A DNA stretch of 58,861 bases, from positions 1 through 58,861 of the forward strand of contig JBFWVT010000028.1 of NCBI GenBank assembly GCA_050246595.1. Reading direction: 5' to 3'. This DNA comes from DATARH01 sp050246595. Lineage in GTDB: Bacteria > Pseudomonadota > Alphaproteobacteria > ATCC43930 > CGMCC-115725. Of this stretch, positions 8,232-16,396 are shown piece by piece (positions within the stretch are counted from its first letter, which is position 1; each line of letters begins with the position of its first letter). The notes under the pieces are model-generated. The model saw only the letters and a list, made by a program, of their open reading frames with translations, did not search any database and was not told the origin of the DNA. The position numbers and the translations under genes were made by a program.

Positions 8232-9971
8232 TTACAAATCCGCGTAGGCCCGCACTTCCGCCCTGCCGCCGGGATGCGTCACCGCGCCTTTTTCGGCGGT
8301 GCCGACGGTCTGCGCGTATTTCCACAGCGTGCCCGACTGGTAGTCATTTTTGCGCGGCGTCCAATTGCGGCGACGCTCGGCCAGTTCGGCATCGCTCAGC
8401 GCGACGTCGATTTTACCGGAGACAGCGTCGATCGTAATCCGGTCGCCGTCTTGCAGCAGCGCGATCGGTCCGCCGACCGCCGCCTCGGGTCCGACATGGC
8501 CGATGCAGAACCCGTGCGTCGCGCCCGAAAACCGCCCGTCGGTGATCAGCGCCACTTTCTCGCCCATGCCCTGGCCGTAGAGCGCCGCCGTGGTCGACAG
8601 CATCTCGCGCATGCCGGGACCGCCTTTTGGTCCCTCGTAGCGGATGACGATGATGTCGCCCTCCTTATAGCGACGCTGTTCGACCGCGGCGAAGGCGTCC
8701 TCTTCGCAATCGAAGCACAGCGCCGTGCCGGTGAAACGCAGCGTTCCCATGCCGGCGACCTTTACGATCGCCCCCTCGGGCGCGAGATTGCCGCGCAGCA
8801 CGACCACCCCGCCGGTCGGCGACATCGCGTTCGACACCGGCCGCACGACATCCTGCCCGGTCGGAAAACGTATATCGGCGAGATTCTCGGCGATCGTCTT
8901 GCCGGTCACGGTGATGCAGTCGCCGTGCAGATAGCCGCCGTCGAGCAGCGCCTTCATCAACACCGGAACGCCGCCGATATCGTGCAAATCCTTCATCACA
9001 TAGCGCCCGCCGGGTTTCAGATCGCCGATATACGGCGTGCGCTTGAAGATTTCCCCGACTGCATGCAGGTCGAAATCGATCCCGACCTCGCTGGCGATCG
9101 CCGGCAGATGCAGCCCGGCATTTGTCGAACCGCCGGAAGCGGCGACAACGGTCGCGGCGTTCTCCAGCGATTTGCGGGTCACGATGTCGCGCGGACGCAG
9201 ATTGCGGCGCAGCAGCTCCATGACGACCTGTCCCGAGGCCTCGGCATAGGCGTCGCGCGAGTCGTAGGGCGCCGGCGCGCCGGCCGAGCCGGGCAATGCC
9301 AGCCCGATCGCCTCGGACACCGCGGCCATCGTGTTCGCCGTGAACAGCCCGCCGCACGAGCCGGCCGACGGGCAGGCGACGCATTCGAGTTCGTGCAGCT
9401 CCTCGTCGGTCAGTTTGCCGACATTGTGCGCGCCGACCCCTTCGAACACATCGCCGATCGTCACGTCCTTGCCCTTGAAGCGGCCGGGCAGGATCGAGCC
9501 GCCATACATGAAGACGGAAGGCACGTTGAGCCGGACAATCGCCATCATCATGCCGGGCAGCGATTTGTCGCAGCCGGCGAGACCGACCAGCGCGTCATAG
9601 CAATGCCCGCGCATCGTCAGCTCGACCGAGTCGGCGATGATCTCGCGGCTGATCAGCGACGATTTCATGCCCTCGTGACCCATCGCGATACCGTCGGTGA
9701 CGGTGATCGTCGTGAACTCGCGCGGTGTGCCCTTGGCAGCCGCGACACCTTTCTTGACCGCCTGCGCCTGCCGCGCCAGCGCGATGTTGCACGGCGCCGC
9801 CTCGTTCCAGGTCGTTGCGACGCCGACCAGCGGCTGATCCTCGATCTGCTCGCGCGTCAGCCCCATCGAATAGAGAAAGGCGCGGTGCGGCGCGCGCTCC
9901 GGGCCGACCGTCACATGCCGGCTCGGCAGCCGCGACTTGTCGATAGCCGGATGGCGCACATCGTCGGGCAT
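8232..9971 (-). CDS. ilvD: dihydroxy-acid dehydratase
   Basis: A 579-residue IlvD/Edd-family dehydratase that converts 2,3-dihydroxy-isovalerate or -methylvalerate to the 2-oxoacids in valine and isoleucine synthesis. Iron-sulfur cluster motifs are present: GCDKSLPGMMMA, CPSAGSCGGLFTANTMA and ALITDGRFSGATHGFCIGHV near the C-terminus. Its length is close to the shorter alphaproteobacterial IlvD type. The ATG at 9971 (MPDDVRHPAIDKSRLPS) has GGAGAG about 7 bases upstream. An open stretch of 49 codons beyond it is not conserved in the family. It is divergent from the RTX gene, from which it is separated by an AT-rich island. Confidence 0.96.
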   Translation of the reverse strand: MPDDVRHPAIDKSRLPSRHVTVGPERAPHRAFLYSMGLTREQIEDQPLVGVATTWNEAAPCNIALARQAQAVKKGVAAAKGTPREFTTITVTDGIAMGHEGMKSSLISREIIADSVELTMRGHCYDALVGLAGCDKSLPGMMMAIVRLNVPSVFMYGGSILPGRFKGKDVTIGDVFEGVGAHNVGKLTDEELHELECVACPSAGSCGGLFTANTMAAVSEAIGLALPGSAGAPAPYDSRDAYAEASGQVVMELLRRNLRPRDIVTRKSLENAATVVAASGGSTNAGLHLPAIASEVGIDFDLHAVGEIFKRTPYIGDLKPGGRYVMKDLHDIGGVPVLMKALLDGGYLHGDCITVTGKTIAENLADIRFPTGQDVVRPVSNAMSPTGGVVVLRGNLAPEGAIVKVAGMGTLRFTGTALCFDCEEDAFAAVEQRRYKEGDIIVIRYEGPKGGPGMREMLSTTAALYGQGMGEKVALITDGRFSGATHGFCIGHVGPEAAVGGPIALLQDGDRITIDAVSGKIDVALSDAELAERRRNWTPRKNDYQSGTLWKYAQTVGTAEKGAVTHPGGRAEVRAYADL

Positions 9972-10328
9972 TGTCGGACTCTCCACTGAAGGGGCTGTCT
10001 CGCCCGCACCGTAGCGATGTGCCGCGCCGGCGGCAATCCGGGAAGGCGAGGACAGCCCGCGGCCACCGCCAACGGCAGCAGTTTCGGGGATTGGCCCGGT
10101 GCCGGGCCGGAAAGTCATAGTTACTCCCGTTGTTATCTACGTGTCTTATGTGGATATCTAACCGATTTATATTATTGAATTATGAATTTCATGCATTTCT
10201 ATTCTCAACCGTTATTCTTGGTTTTTCTACTAAATTAACAAAAAATTAAGCAACTTTTAGCTTGCATTATATGGAGATCCTAGCTAATTGGGCGCCCGCC
10301 GAACGTATCAGAATATTGGGGAACAAAA
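9972..10328. promoter_or_regulatory. AT-rich divergent intergenic island
   Basis: 357 bases between ilvD (minus) and the RTX gene (plus). The part from about 10130 to 10300 is strikingly AT-rich against an otherwise GC-rich window, a common mark of promoter DNA upstream of acquired surface-protein genes. One possible sigma-70 pair toward the RTX gene is TTGCAT, then 17 bases, then TAATTG, at about 10263-10291. This is a weak match. No gene is seen. Confidence 0.45.
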
Positions 10329-12371
10329 ATGGCTGTATTAAGTGTCGGCTCGGGGAAGCCGTACTCGACCATTACTGCCGCCGTTGCCGCTGCGCAGAAT
10401 GGTGACACCATCGAGGTGCAAGCCGGTATCTATACCAATCAATACGTCTCGATCAGCAAGAACATCACCTTGCAAGGTGTTGGCGGGATGGTCAAGATGG
10501 TATCGACCGGCCTGATCCCAAACGGCAAGGGCATCTTCATCACCAACGGCAACATCACGATAAACAACTTTGAGTTCTCCGGGGCAAAAGTATACCACGC
10601 CAATGGTGCCGGGATCCGCTACGAGAGCGGCAATCTCGTCCTCAATAACACTTATTTTCACCACAACCAGAACGGCCTGCTCAGCGCGTCGAACATCGCC
10701 GGCAGCATCACGATCAACAATAGCGAGTTTGCATACAACGGTCGCGGCGACGGCCAGACGCATAATCTCTATGTCAGCAAGATCGCTAATCTGAAGATCG
10801 ACAACAGCTACTTCCATGACGCAAAGGTCGGCCACGAGATCAAGAGCCGTGCGCTCAACACGACCATCACGAATTCGCGCATCTACGACCTCAACGGGAC
10901 AGCGAGCTACAGCATCGATCTGCCGAATGGCGGCAAGGCCGTCATCCAGAACAACATCATTCAACAAGGACCGTACTCACAGAACTCGGTCATCATCAGC
11001 GCCGGCGCGGAAGGCAGCCTTATTCCGGGTACAAGCCTGCTGATAAGCGGCAATACAATTATCAATGACAAATCCGGATGGGCGCTCGCGGTAAGGAACG
11101 TGACAACCGCAACGGCGCAGATCACCGGCAACGATTTCTACGGGTTGACCTCCAGCCAGATCGCCTCCGGGTCCAATACACAGACCGGCAGCCAGTTTCT
11201 GCCAACCAGGCCGTCGCTCGACACGACGCAACCATGGGCGTCCCAATCCCCGACACCCCCCGGCACACTCTCGATCATCCTGACCTCCGACACCGGCAGT
11301 TCGGCAACCGACAAGATCACCTCGAACCCGGCAATCAAGGGAGTCGGTCAGGCCAACACGCTGGTGACGATCAAGGAGGGCGGCACCACGCTCGGCACGA
11401 CGACGGCCAACAGCACGGGCGCCTGGAGCTTCACCCCGAGCGGCCTCGCCGACGGCGCGCACACGCTGACCGCGATCCAGACCGGCAATCCCTCGACGGC
11501 AACGCTGAGCTTCACGCTCGACCGGACGGCGCCCGCGATGAGCATCGCCCTGGTCTCCGATACCGGCAACTCGGCAACCGACAAGATCACCTCGAACCCG
11601 GCAATCAAAGGGGTCGGTCAGGCCGGCACGGTGGTGACGATCAAGGAGGGCGGCGCCACGCTCGGTACGACGACGGCCGACAGCGCGGGCGCTTGGAGCT
11701 TCACCCCGTCCGGTCTCATCGATGGCGCACACACCCTGATCGCAACCCAGACCGATCCGGCCGGCAATACCGGGACGGCAACGCTGAGCTTTACGCTCGA
11801 CAGCGGTCTTGCTTCCTCGGCTTTGGTCGGCACCGAGAGCGCCGATGTTCTGGTCGGGTCTCTGGCCGGTCTGAATGTTATTTACGGTCTTGGCGGCAAT
11901 GACAGAATCTCAGTGCAGGACGGCAAGGCCACAACCGAGATATACGGCGGCAACGGTAACGATACGATCAAAGGCAGCATATGGGGCACCGACTATATTG
12001 ATGGCGGCCCCGGCAACGACTTCCTGTACGGATACTGGGAAGACGACACTCTGCTCGGCGGTGAGGGCGATGATTGGATCGACGCAGGCGCTGGCGACGA
12101 CCTTGTCTATACCGGTGGCGGCAACGACATAATTTACGGCAATTATGGAAATGACACGATCCACGTCGGACCGGGCAACAACCGGGTCGAGGGCGGCTCC
12201 GGCACTGATATCGCCGTCTTGTCGGGCAATTACGCCGGCTACAGTTTGAGTTCCGCCAATAACGTGACGACGGTCGCCGGCGCCGAGGGCACCTCAACCT
12301 TTACGACTGTCGAAAAGCTCCAGTTCAATAACGGCTCTTATGATGTCCCCGCCGGTTTGTTCACTGCTTGA
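10329..12371 (+). CDS. secreted beta-helix/Ig-like/RTX protein
   Basis: A 680-residue protein in three parts. Residues 1-300 have the periodic Asn/Ile pattern of a right-handed parallel beta-helix (NGNITINNFEFSG, SGNLVLNNTYFHHNQNG, GSITINNSEFAYNG), as in pectate-lyase-like folds. Residues about 313-490 hold two nearly identical 90-residue bacterial Ig-like repeats (SATDKITSNPAIKGVGQA in both). Residues about 505-625 carry glycine-rich calcium-binding RTX nonapeptides (GGNGNDTIKG, GGPGNDFLYG, GGGNDIIYG). There is no N-terminal signal peptide, as expected for type I secretion by a C-terminal signal, but no T1SS genes are in the window. Enzyme activity, if any, is unknown. Base composition is lower in GC than in the neighbours, especially in the beta-helix part. 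Confidence 0.85.
   Translation: MAVLSVGSGKPYSTITAAVAAAQNGDTIEVQAGIYTNQYVSISKNITLQGVGGMVKMVSTGLIPNGKGIFITNGNITINNFEFSGAKVYHANGAGIRYESGNLVLNNTYFHHNQNGLLSASNIAGSITINNSEFAYNGRGDGQTHNLYVSKIANLKIDNSYFHDAKVGHEIKSRALNTTITNSRIYDLNGTASYSIDLPNGGKAVIQNNIIQQGPYSQNSVIISAGAEGSLIPGTSLLISGNTIINDKSGWALAVRNVTTATAQITGNDFYGLTSSQIASGSNTQTGSQFLPTRPSLDTTQPWASQSPTPPGTLSIILTSDTGSSATDKITSNPAIKGVGQANTLVTIKEGGTTLGTTTANSTGAWSFTPSGLADGAHTLTAIQTGNPSTATLSFTLDRTAPAMSIALVSDTGNSATDKITSNPAIKGVGQAGTVVTIKEGGATLGTTTADSAGAWSFTPSGLIDGAHTLIATQTDPAGNTGTATLSFTLDSGLASSALVGTESADVLVGSLAGLNVIYGLGGNDRISVQDGKATTEIYGGNGNDTIKGSIWGTDYIDGGPGNDFLYGYWEDDTLLGGEGDDWIDAGAGDDLVYTGGGNDIIYGNYGNDTIHVGPGNNRVEGGSGTDIAVLSGNYAGYSLSSANNVTTVAGAEGTSTFTTVEKLQFNNGSYDVPAGLFTA
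11285..11810 (+). repeat. tandem Ig-like coding repeat, 270-bp period
   Basis: Two head-to-tail copies start at 11285 and 11555 (CTCCGA[C/T]ACCGGCA...). They are nearly identical at DNA level over long runs, for example AACCGACAAGATCACCTCGA in both. Low synonymous divergence suggests recent duplication or gene conversion. The second copy carries a short extra segment encoding TDPAGNTG. Confidence 0.85.
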
Positions 12372-12636
12372 CCGCTGAGCTCGCCGCCAATCTCGGCTTG
12401 TAAACGTTCCCGTCCTCAGCCAATGCCGGCCATGCGGCGCTGCGTATGGCCGGTGCGCTACGCGTGCAACCGGCGGGCGACGCGACCCGGCCAGATCCGG
12501 CAGGCGTCATTCCTTCCGGTCGATCGAGACCGCGCAGGGCCTCCCGGCGGGCGGCGGACGGCTGAGAATTGCGCTTTACCCGGCCGAGAGGGAGACGCCA
12601 TACTCGGCCGGCCGGGATTGTACGGAGGGTGCTGCA

Positions 12637-13539
12637 ATGGCGGCGGTCATTGAGAGACAGAGCGTCGGCGTGCGGCCGACCGGGGCGGCGCTCGCGGCCG
12701 ATATCGAAGGGGTCGACCTGTCCAGGCCGCTTGATCCCGAGGCGCTCGCCGCGACCAAGCGGGCCTGGGGCGAGAACCTCGTTCTGCGTTTCCGCGGCCA
12801 GAAACTCTCGGATGACGATTTGATGCGCTTCAGCCGCTGTCTTGGCGACCTCGATTGGGCGCCGATCGCAGCCGCTCGCGTCAAGGTGCCAGGCGAGGAC
12901 CGGTATATCGAGGTCGTGCCCGAGGGCCGGCAATACGTCATGGTGATCTCGAACGTGATCGAGGACGGCAAGCCGATCGGCCAGCTCGGCGCGTATGAGG
13001 CGATCTGGCACACCGATATGTCGTATGTCGACGAGCCGCCGAGCGCCTCGGCCTTGTATTCGCTGGAAGTGCCGCCCTCCGGCGGCGACACCGGCTTTTG
13101 CAATATGTATCTCGCCTACGACACGCTGCAATCCGACTTGCGGCGGCAGGTCGAGGGCCGGTTGTGCCGTCACGACGCCAGCCGCAACAGCGCCGGCGAA
13201 TTGCGCCGCGGTTTTGTCGATGCGCCCGACCCGACCCAAACCGTCGGGGCCGAGCACCCGATCGTCCGCACCCACCCGGTCACCGGCCGGAAGGCGCTGT
13301 TTCTCGGCCGCCGCCGCAACGCCTATATCGTTGGTTTGAAGCTGGAGGAGAGCGAGGCGCTGCTCGATGCGCTCTGGGCGCACTGCACAAAACCGGAATT
13401 CGCCTGGTATCAGCAATGGCGCGCCGGCGATCTGATCCTGTGGGACAATCGCTGCGTCATGCACCGGCGCGATGCGTTCGACCCGGCGACGCGGCGTGTC
13501 ATGCACCGCACCCAGATCAAGGGAGACCGCCCGTTCTGA
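12637..13539 (+). CDS. TauD/TfdA-family Fe(II)/2-oxoglutarate dioxygenase
   Basis: A 300-residue member of the taurine/2,4-D dioxygenase family. The iron-binding facial triad is visible as H125-T-D127 (IWHTDMSY) and distal H276 (VMHRRDAFDP), and the 2-oxoglutarate-binding Arg follows in ATRRVMHRTQI. The protein should hydroxylate a small substrate with O2 and 2-oxoglutarate; which one is not evident, and no sulfonate transport genes are nearby. ATG at 12637 has GGAGGG 8-9 bases upstream. Its TGA overlaps the ATG of the next gene (ATGA at 13539 read as TGATG), implying coupled expression with the lipoprotein gene. Confidence 0.9.
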   Translation: MAAVIERQSVGVRPTGAALAADIEGVDLSRPLDPEALAATKRAWGENLVLRFRGQKLSDDDLMRFSRCLGDLDWAPIAAARVKVPGEDRYIEVVPEGRQYVMVISNVIEDGKPIGQLGAYEAIWHTDMSYVDEPPSASALYSLEVPPSGGDTGFCNMYLAYDTLQSDLRRQVEGRLCRHDASRNSAGELRRGFVDAPDPTQTVGAEHPIVRTHPVTGRKALFLGRRRNAYIVGLKLEESEALLDALWAHCTKPEFAWYQQWRAGDLILWDNRCVMHRRDAFDPATRRVMHRTQIKGDRPF

Positions 13540-13904
13540 TGGCGCCGGACCGCAGAATACGCCTCCTGCCTCTGCCGCTGGCCGGATTGATCGTGCTCGG
13601 CGGGTGTTCGTCGCCCCGGCCGGCCGACTCGGCGCGACTGACCCTGAACAATCCTTACTGGGATCGGGTCAATGTACAGCTGGTGGTGACACGAAGCTCC
13701 GATTGCGCCAGCCGCGGCGAGGGGTTCATCGACAGCCGCGAACTGGTCATGCCCAGGAACAAGCTTGAGGTGATCGACGTCCCGAACGGCGCAAACGTGT
13801 GCTGGCGCCGCGACCGCAACCCCGAAAGGCCGGAAGAGGGCGTCTGGACCGGTTGGACCAAGGCGACGCTGTTCCCGGGGCGCAGCGCCGAGGCAAACCT
13901 GTAA
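13539..13904 (+). CDS. small lipoprotein, function unknown
   Basis: A 121-residue protein with a classic lipoprotein signal: basic start (MAPDRRIR), hydrophobic core (LLPLPLAGLIVLGG) and lipobox LGGC at about residues 24-27. The mature part is short, with NNPYWDRVNVQLVVTRSSDC and later ANVCWRRDRNPE. Two remaining cysteines could form a disulfide in the periplasm. The ATG overlaps the dioxygenase stop by one base. I do not recognise a family. Confidence 0.75.
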   Translation: MAPDRRIRLLPLPLAGLIVLGGCSSPRPADSARLTLNNPYWDRVNVQLVVTRSSDCASRGEGFIDSRELVMPRNKLEVIDVPNGANVCWRRDRNPERPEEGVWTGWTKATLFPGRSAEANL

Positions 13905-13984
13905 GTGAGCCAAGTCCTTCAGGTTTGATCGATCGCGCCGCGATCACCGAGCGTGTCACAAAAGGACATTTCGGGACTGTCGAG

Positions 13985-14629
13985 TTGTCCGCAAGATCGT
14001 TGAAGCATTCAATCGCCTGCTTTCTCGCGATTGCCGCTGCCGCGCTGCTGCTCGGGACCGCCGCCGTCGCGCAAACCCCGGGAATGCCCATTCCGCTGTT
14101 TCCGGCGGAAGCGCCGCGTTCGTTCGAATCGGAGCCGCTTCCTGTCCCGCCGCGGGAACCCGGAAGACCGGACATGCCGGGCTTGATCCGCGATGCGGAA
14201 ACCACGCCTGGGTCGCCTGATAAGCCGGCTCCGCCGCCCGCATCCGAGGCGACCGCGCGTGTTTTTTGCGGGCAGCCGGTCACGCTCCGGCTTGCCGCCC
14301 GCGCTTCGGCGCCGGAACGCCACCGCGAATTTCTCGGTATATGGAGCGATGCCGCCTGGACCCCCCAGCTTTGCGCCGCGTTGATCGTCGAGGATGTGGC
14401 GCCCGACGGCACTGCGACCATCCTTTATGCGTTCGGCCCGATCGGATCGAACGCACGCGGTCCGGGCGGCGTTCTGAATGGCACCGGCATCATACAAGAC
14501 GGCGAGTTAAGGTTTCAGAATTCGGATGGCAGCCAGTTCGCGTTTCGACCGCTCTACGGCGACCTGGACGGCCGTCTCACGACGCCGCAAGGCCAGACCC
14601 GTCACGCTCTCTTTAAGAAGACGCCGTGA
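13985..14629 (+). CDS. exported protein of unknown function
   Basis: A 214-residue protein with a signal peptide (KHSIACFLAIAAAALLLGTAAVAQ, split here as KHSIACFLAIAAA and ALLLGTAAVAQ), then a Pro-rich linker of about 65 residues and a C-terminal domain from FCGQPVTLRL to the end. That domain has a GIWSDAAW...GTGIIQDGELRFQN pattern suggesting a small beta-rich fold. The start is uncertain: no ATG precedes the signal peptide after the previous gene, so I take TTG 13985; TTG 14000 is the alternative. Its stop lies in a GTGA overlap with the next gene. Confidence 0.65.
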   Translation: MSARSLKHSIACFLAIAAAALLLGTAAVAQTPGMPIPLFPAEAPRSFESEPLPVPPREPGRPDMPGLIRDAETTPGSPDKPAPPPASEATARVFCGQPVTLRLAARASAPERHREFLGIWSDAAWTPQLCAALIVEDVAPDGTATILYAFGPIGSNARGPGGVLNGTGIIQDGELRFQNSDGSQFAFRPLYGDLDGRLTTPQGQTRHALFKKTP

Positions 14630-15768
14630 AAGTCGCGCCGCGTGGCCCCGATAGCTCCCGATCTCGCCCGCGTGATTTCCGGGCGGCGGTTGGGGCGAGC
14701 CTGGCAGCCGGGACAGGATTATCCTGCCTGCTGGCGGTTCTCGCCTGCCTGTTTGCGGTGCCGGCGCAGGCTGCCGTGAACTGGTCGCATCTGACCGGAC
14801 CGTGGCCCGATGCCGCCGTTCTCCGCGAGCTGCCCGGCATCGCCGTCAGCTGGCCGAGCAGCAGCCCGTTTACGCCCGAACACCTTGGCGCCGACCCGCA
14901 GGACAACCCGCCGACCCCGGCATTGGGCCGCCTTTATCTCCCGCCCGGAAACCATGCGCCGCGCTCGCTGCCCGCTGTCGTGCTGCTGCACGGCTCGGGC
15001 GGGGTCCTGCCGATGCGCGAACTGACCTATGCGGCACAGCTCGCCTCGATGGGCGTCGCCGCGCTGGTTGTCGATTCGTTTGCTGCGCGGCGCAATCGCG
15101 GCACCGAATTCCTGGAGCGGGTGCTGAACATCACCGAGACGATGATGCTGGCCGACGCCTATTCGGGGCTGGCTTTTCTCGCCGCCCGGCCCGAAATCGA
15201 TCCCGAGCGGGTCGTGCTGACCGGGTTTTCGTATGGCGCGATGGCCGCGATGTACGCGCTCTACGCGCAGATTGCCGACCGGCTCGCCCCGCACGGGCCG
15301 CGTTTCGCCGGTCATGTCGCGTTCTACGGACCCTGCATTGCCCGTTTCGAGGACAGTCGCACGACAGGGGCGCCGTTGCTGATGCTGCTCGGCGCCGCCG
15401 ACGAGATCACCGACGAGCGGCGCTGCGCCGAGATCGCCGACGATCTGCTCGCCGGCGGCAGCCGGGTCGAGACGATCGTCTATGCCGGCGCGGTGCATCA
15501 ATGGGACGGCGCATTCGGATGGCGGACGATCGGCCGCAACCTGCGCCATTGTTCGCTGTATGTCGAACGCGACGGCACGATCCGCGACCTGCGCACCCTG
15601 CTCGCGATGACCGGACCAACATCCCGCAAGATCATCCTCGGCCTGTGTACGCTGTTTGCCGGGCCGTACCCGATCGGACGCGACGACGCGGTCAGGGCGC
15701 GGTCCAATGCCGATTGGGGCCGGTTCATGGCCGGGATTTTTGCCCGCTCGCCGCAGCGGCGAATTTGA
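14626..15768 (+). CDS. exported dienelactone-hydrolase-like alpha/beta hydrolase
   Basis: A 380-residue alpha/beta hydrolase with an N-terminal export signal (LSCLLAVLACLFAVPAQA at about 32-49). The oxyanion-region HGSGG (VVLLHGSGGVLPM), nucleophile elbow GFSYGAM, acid-loop LGAADEITD and catalytic His in AGAVHQWD are all visible, so it is probably active on an ester or lactone in the periplasm. GTG at 14626 overlaps the upstream stop by four bases (GTGA). It ends 37 bases before maf. Confidence 0.85.
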   Translation: MKVAPRGPDSSRSRPRDFRAAVGASLAAGTGLSCLLAVLACLFAVPAQAAVNWSHLTGPWPDAAVLRELPGIAVSWPSSSPFTPEHLGADPQDNPPTPALGRLYLPPGNHAPRSLPAVVLLHGSGGVLPMRELTYAAQLASMGVAALVVDSFAARRNRGTEFLERVLNITETMMLADAYSGLAFLAARPEIDPERVVLTGFSYGAMAAMYALYAQIADRLAPHGPRFAGHVAFYGPCIARFEDSRTTGAPLLMLLGAADEITDERRCAEIADDLLAGGSRVETIVYAGAVHQWDGAFGWRTIGRNLRHCSLYVERDGTIRDLRTLLAMTGPTSRKIILGLCTLFAGPYPIGRDDAVRARSNADWGRFMAGIFARSPQRRI

Positions 15769-15805
15769 TGCCGCCGCCCGGTCATCGGCGCGCATAGGGG
15801 GCGTA

Positions 15806-16396
15806 ATGCCGCCCTTCGTGCTTGCTTCCGCCTCGCCGCGCCGGCTCGATCTGCTGCGCCAGATCGGCATCGTGCCGGATCGGATCGACCCCGCCGATAT
15901 CGAGGAGACACCGCGCCGCGGCGAGTTGCCCCCGGCGCATGTCGTGCGTCTGGCCGAAGCCAAGGCGCGGCCCGTCGCGGCGCGGCACCCCGGCGCTTTC
16001 GTCCTCGCGGCCGACACCGTTGTCGCGTGCGGGCGCCGCATCCTGCCAAAAGCCGAGGACGAGGCGGCCGCCCGCTTCTGCCTCGACTTGCTGTCGGGTC
16101 GGCGTCACCGCGTCTATGGCGGGGTCGCGCTTGTCACGCCGTCCGGCGATATCGCGATCCGCCGCGTCGTCAGCCAGGTGCAGTTCAAACGGCTCAGCGA
16201 GGCCGAGATGACGGCCTATCTCGCGAGCGGCGAGTGGCGCGGCAAGGCCGGCGGCTATGCGATCCAGGGCCGCGCCGCCGCGCTCGTGCCGTGGATCTCG
16301 GGTTCGTATTCGAACGTCGTCGGTCTGCCGTTATACGAGACGGCGCAACTGCTGGCCGGGCGCGGCTATCTTGTCCGGTGCGGCGCGAGCTGCTGA
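15806..16396 (+). CDS. maf: Maf-like nucleoside triphosphate pyrophosphatase
   Basis: A 196-residue Maf/YhdE family protein. It hydrolyses non-canonical or excess NTPs (dTTP/UTP type or methylated bases) to NMP and pyrophosphate. N-terminal LASASPRRLDLLRQIG, the acidic AADTVVACG and GKAGGYAIQGRAA are the family hallmarks. ATG 15806 is the first Met before the conserved N-terminus; the frame is open upstream but overlaps the hydrolase gene. The 3' end overlaps the RNase E/G start by 19 bases, in the usual alphaproteobacterial maf-rng-yacG order. Confidence 0.93.
   Translation: MPPFVLASASPRRLDLLRQIGIVPDRIDPADIEETPRRGELPPAHVVRLAEAKARPVAARHPGAFVLAADTVVACGRRILPKAEDEAAARFCLDLLSGRRHRVYGGVALVTPSGDIAIRRVVSQVQFKRLSEAEMTAYLASGEWRGKAGGYAIQGRAAALVPWISGSYSNVVGLPLYETAQLLAGRGYLVRCGASC

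Noticed and set aside
11850..12200. CRISPR-like direct repeats
   Set aside because: The repeats encode glycine-rich RTX nonapeptides in frame and vary in sequence; there are no equal spacers.
12372..12636. Small plus-strand frame (12423-12653) before the dioxygenase
   Set aside because: Arg/Pro-rich random-looking translation, no ribosome site, and it overlaps the dioxygenase start and its ribosome-binding site.
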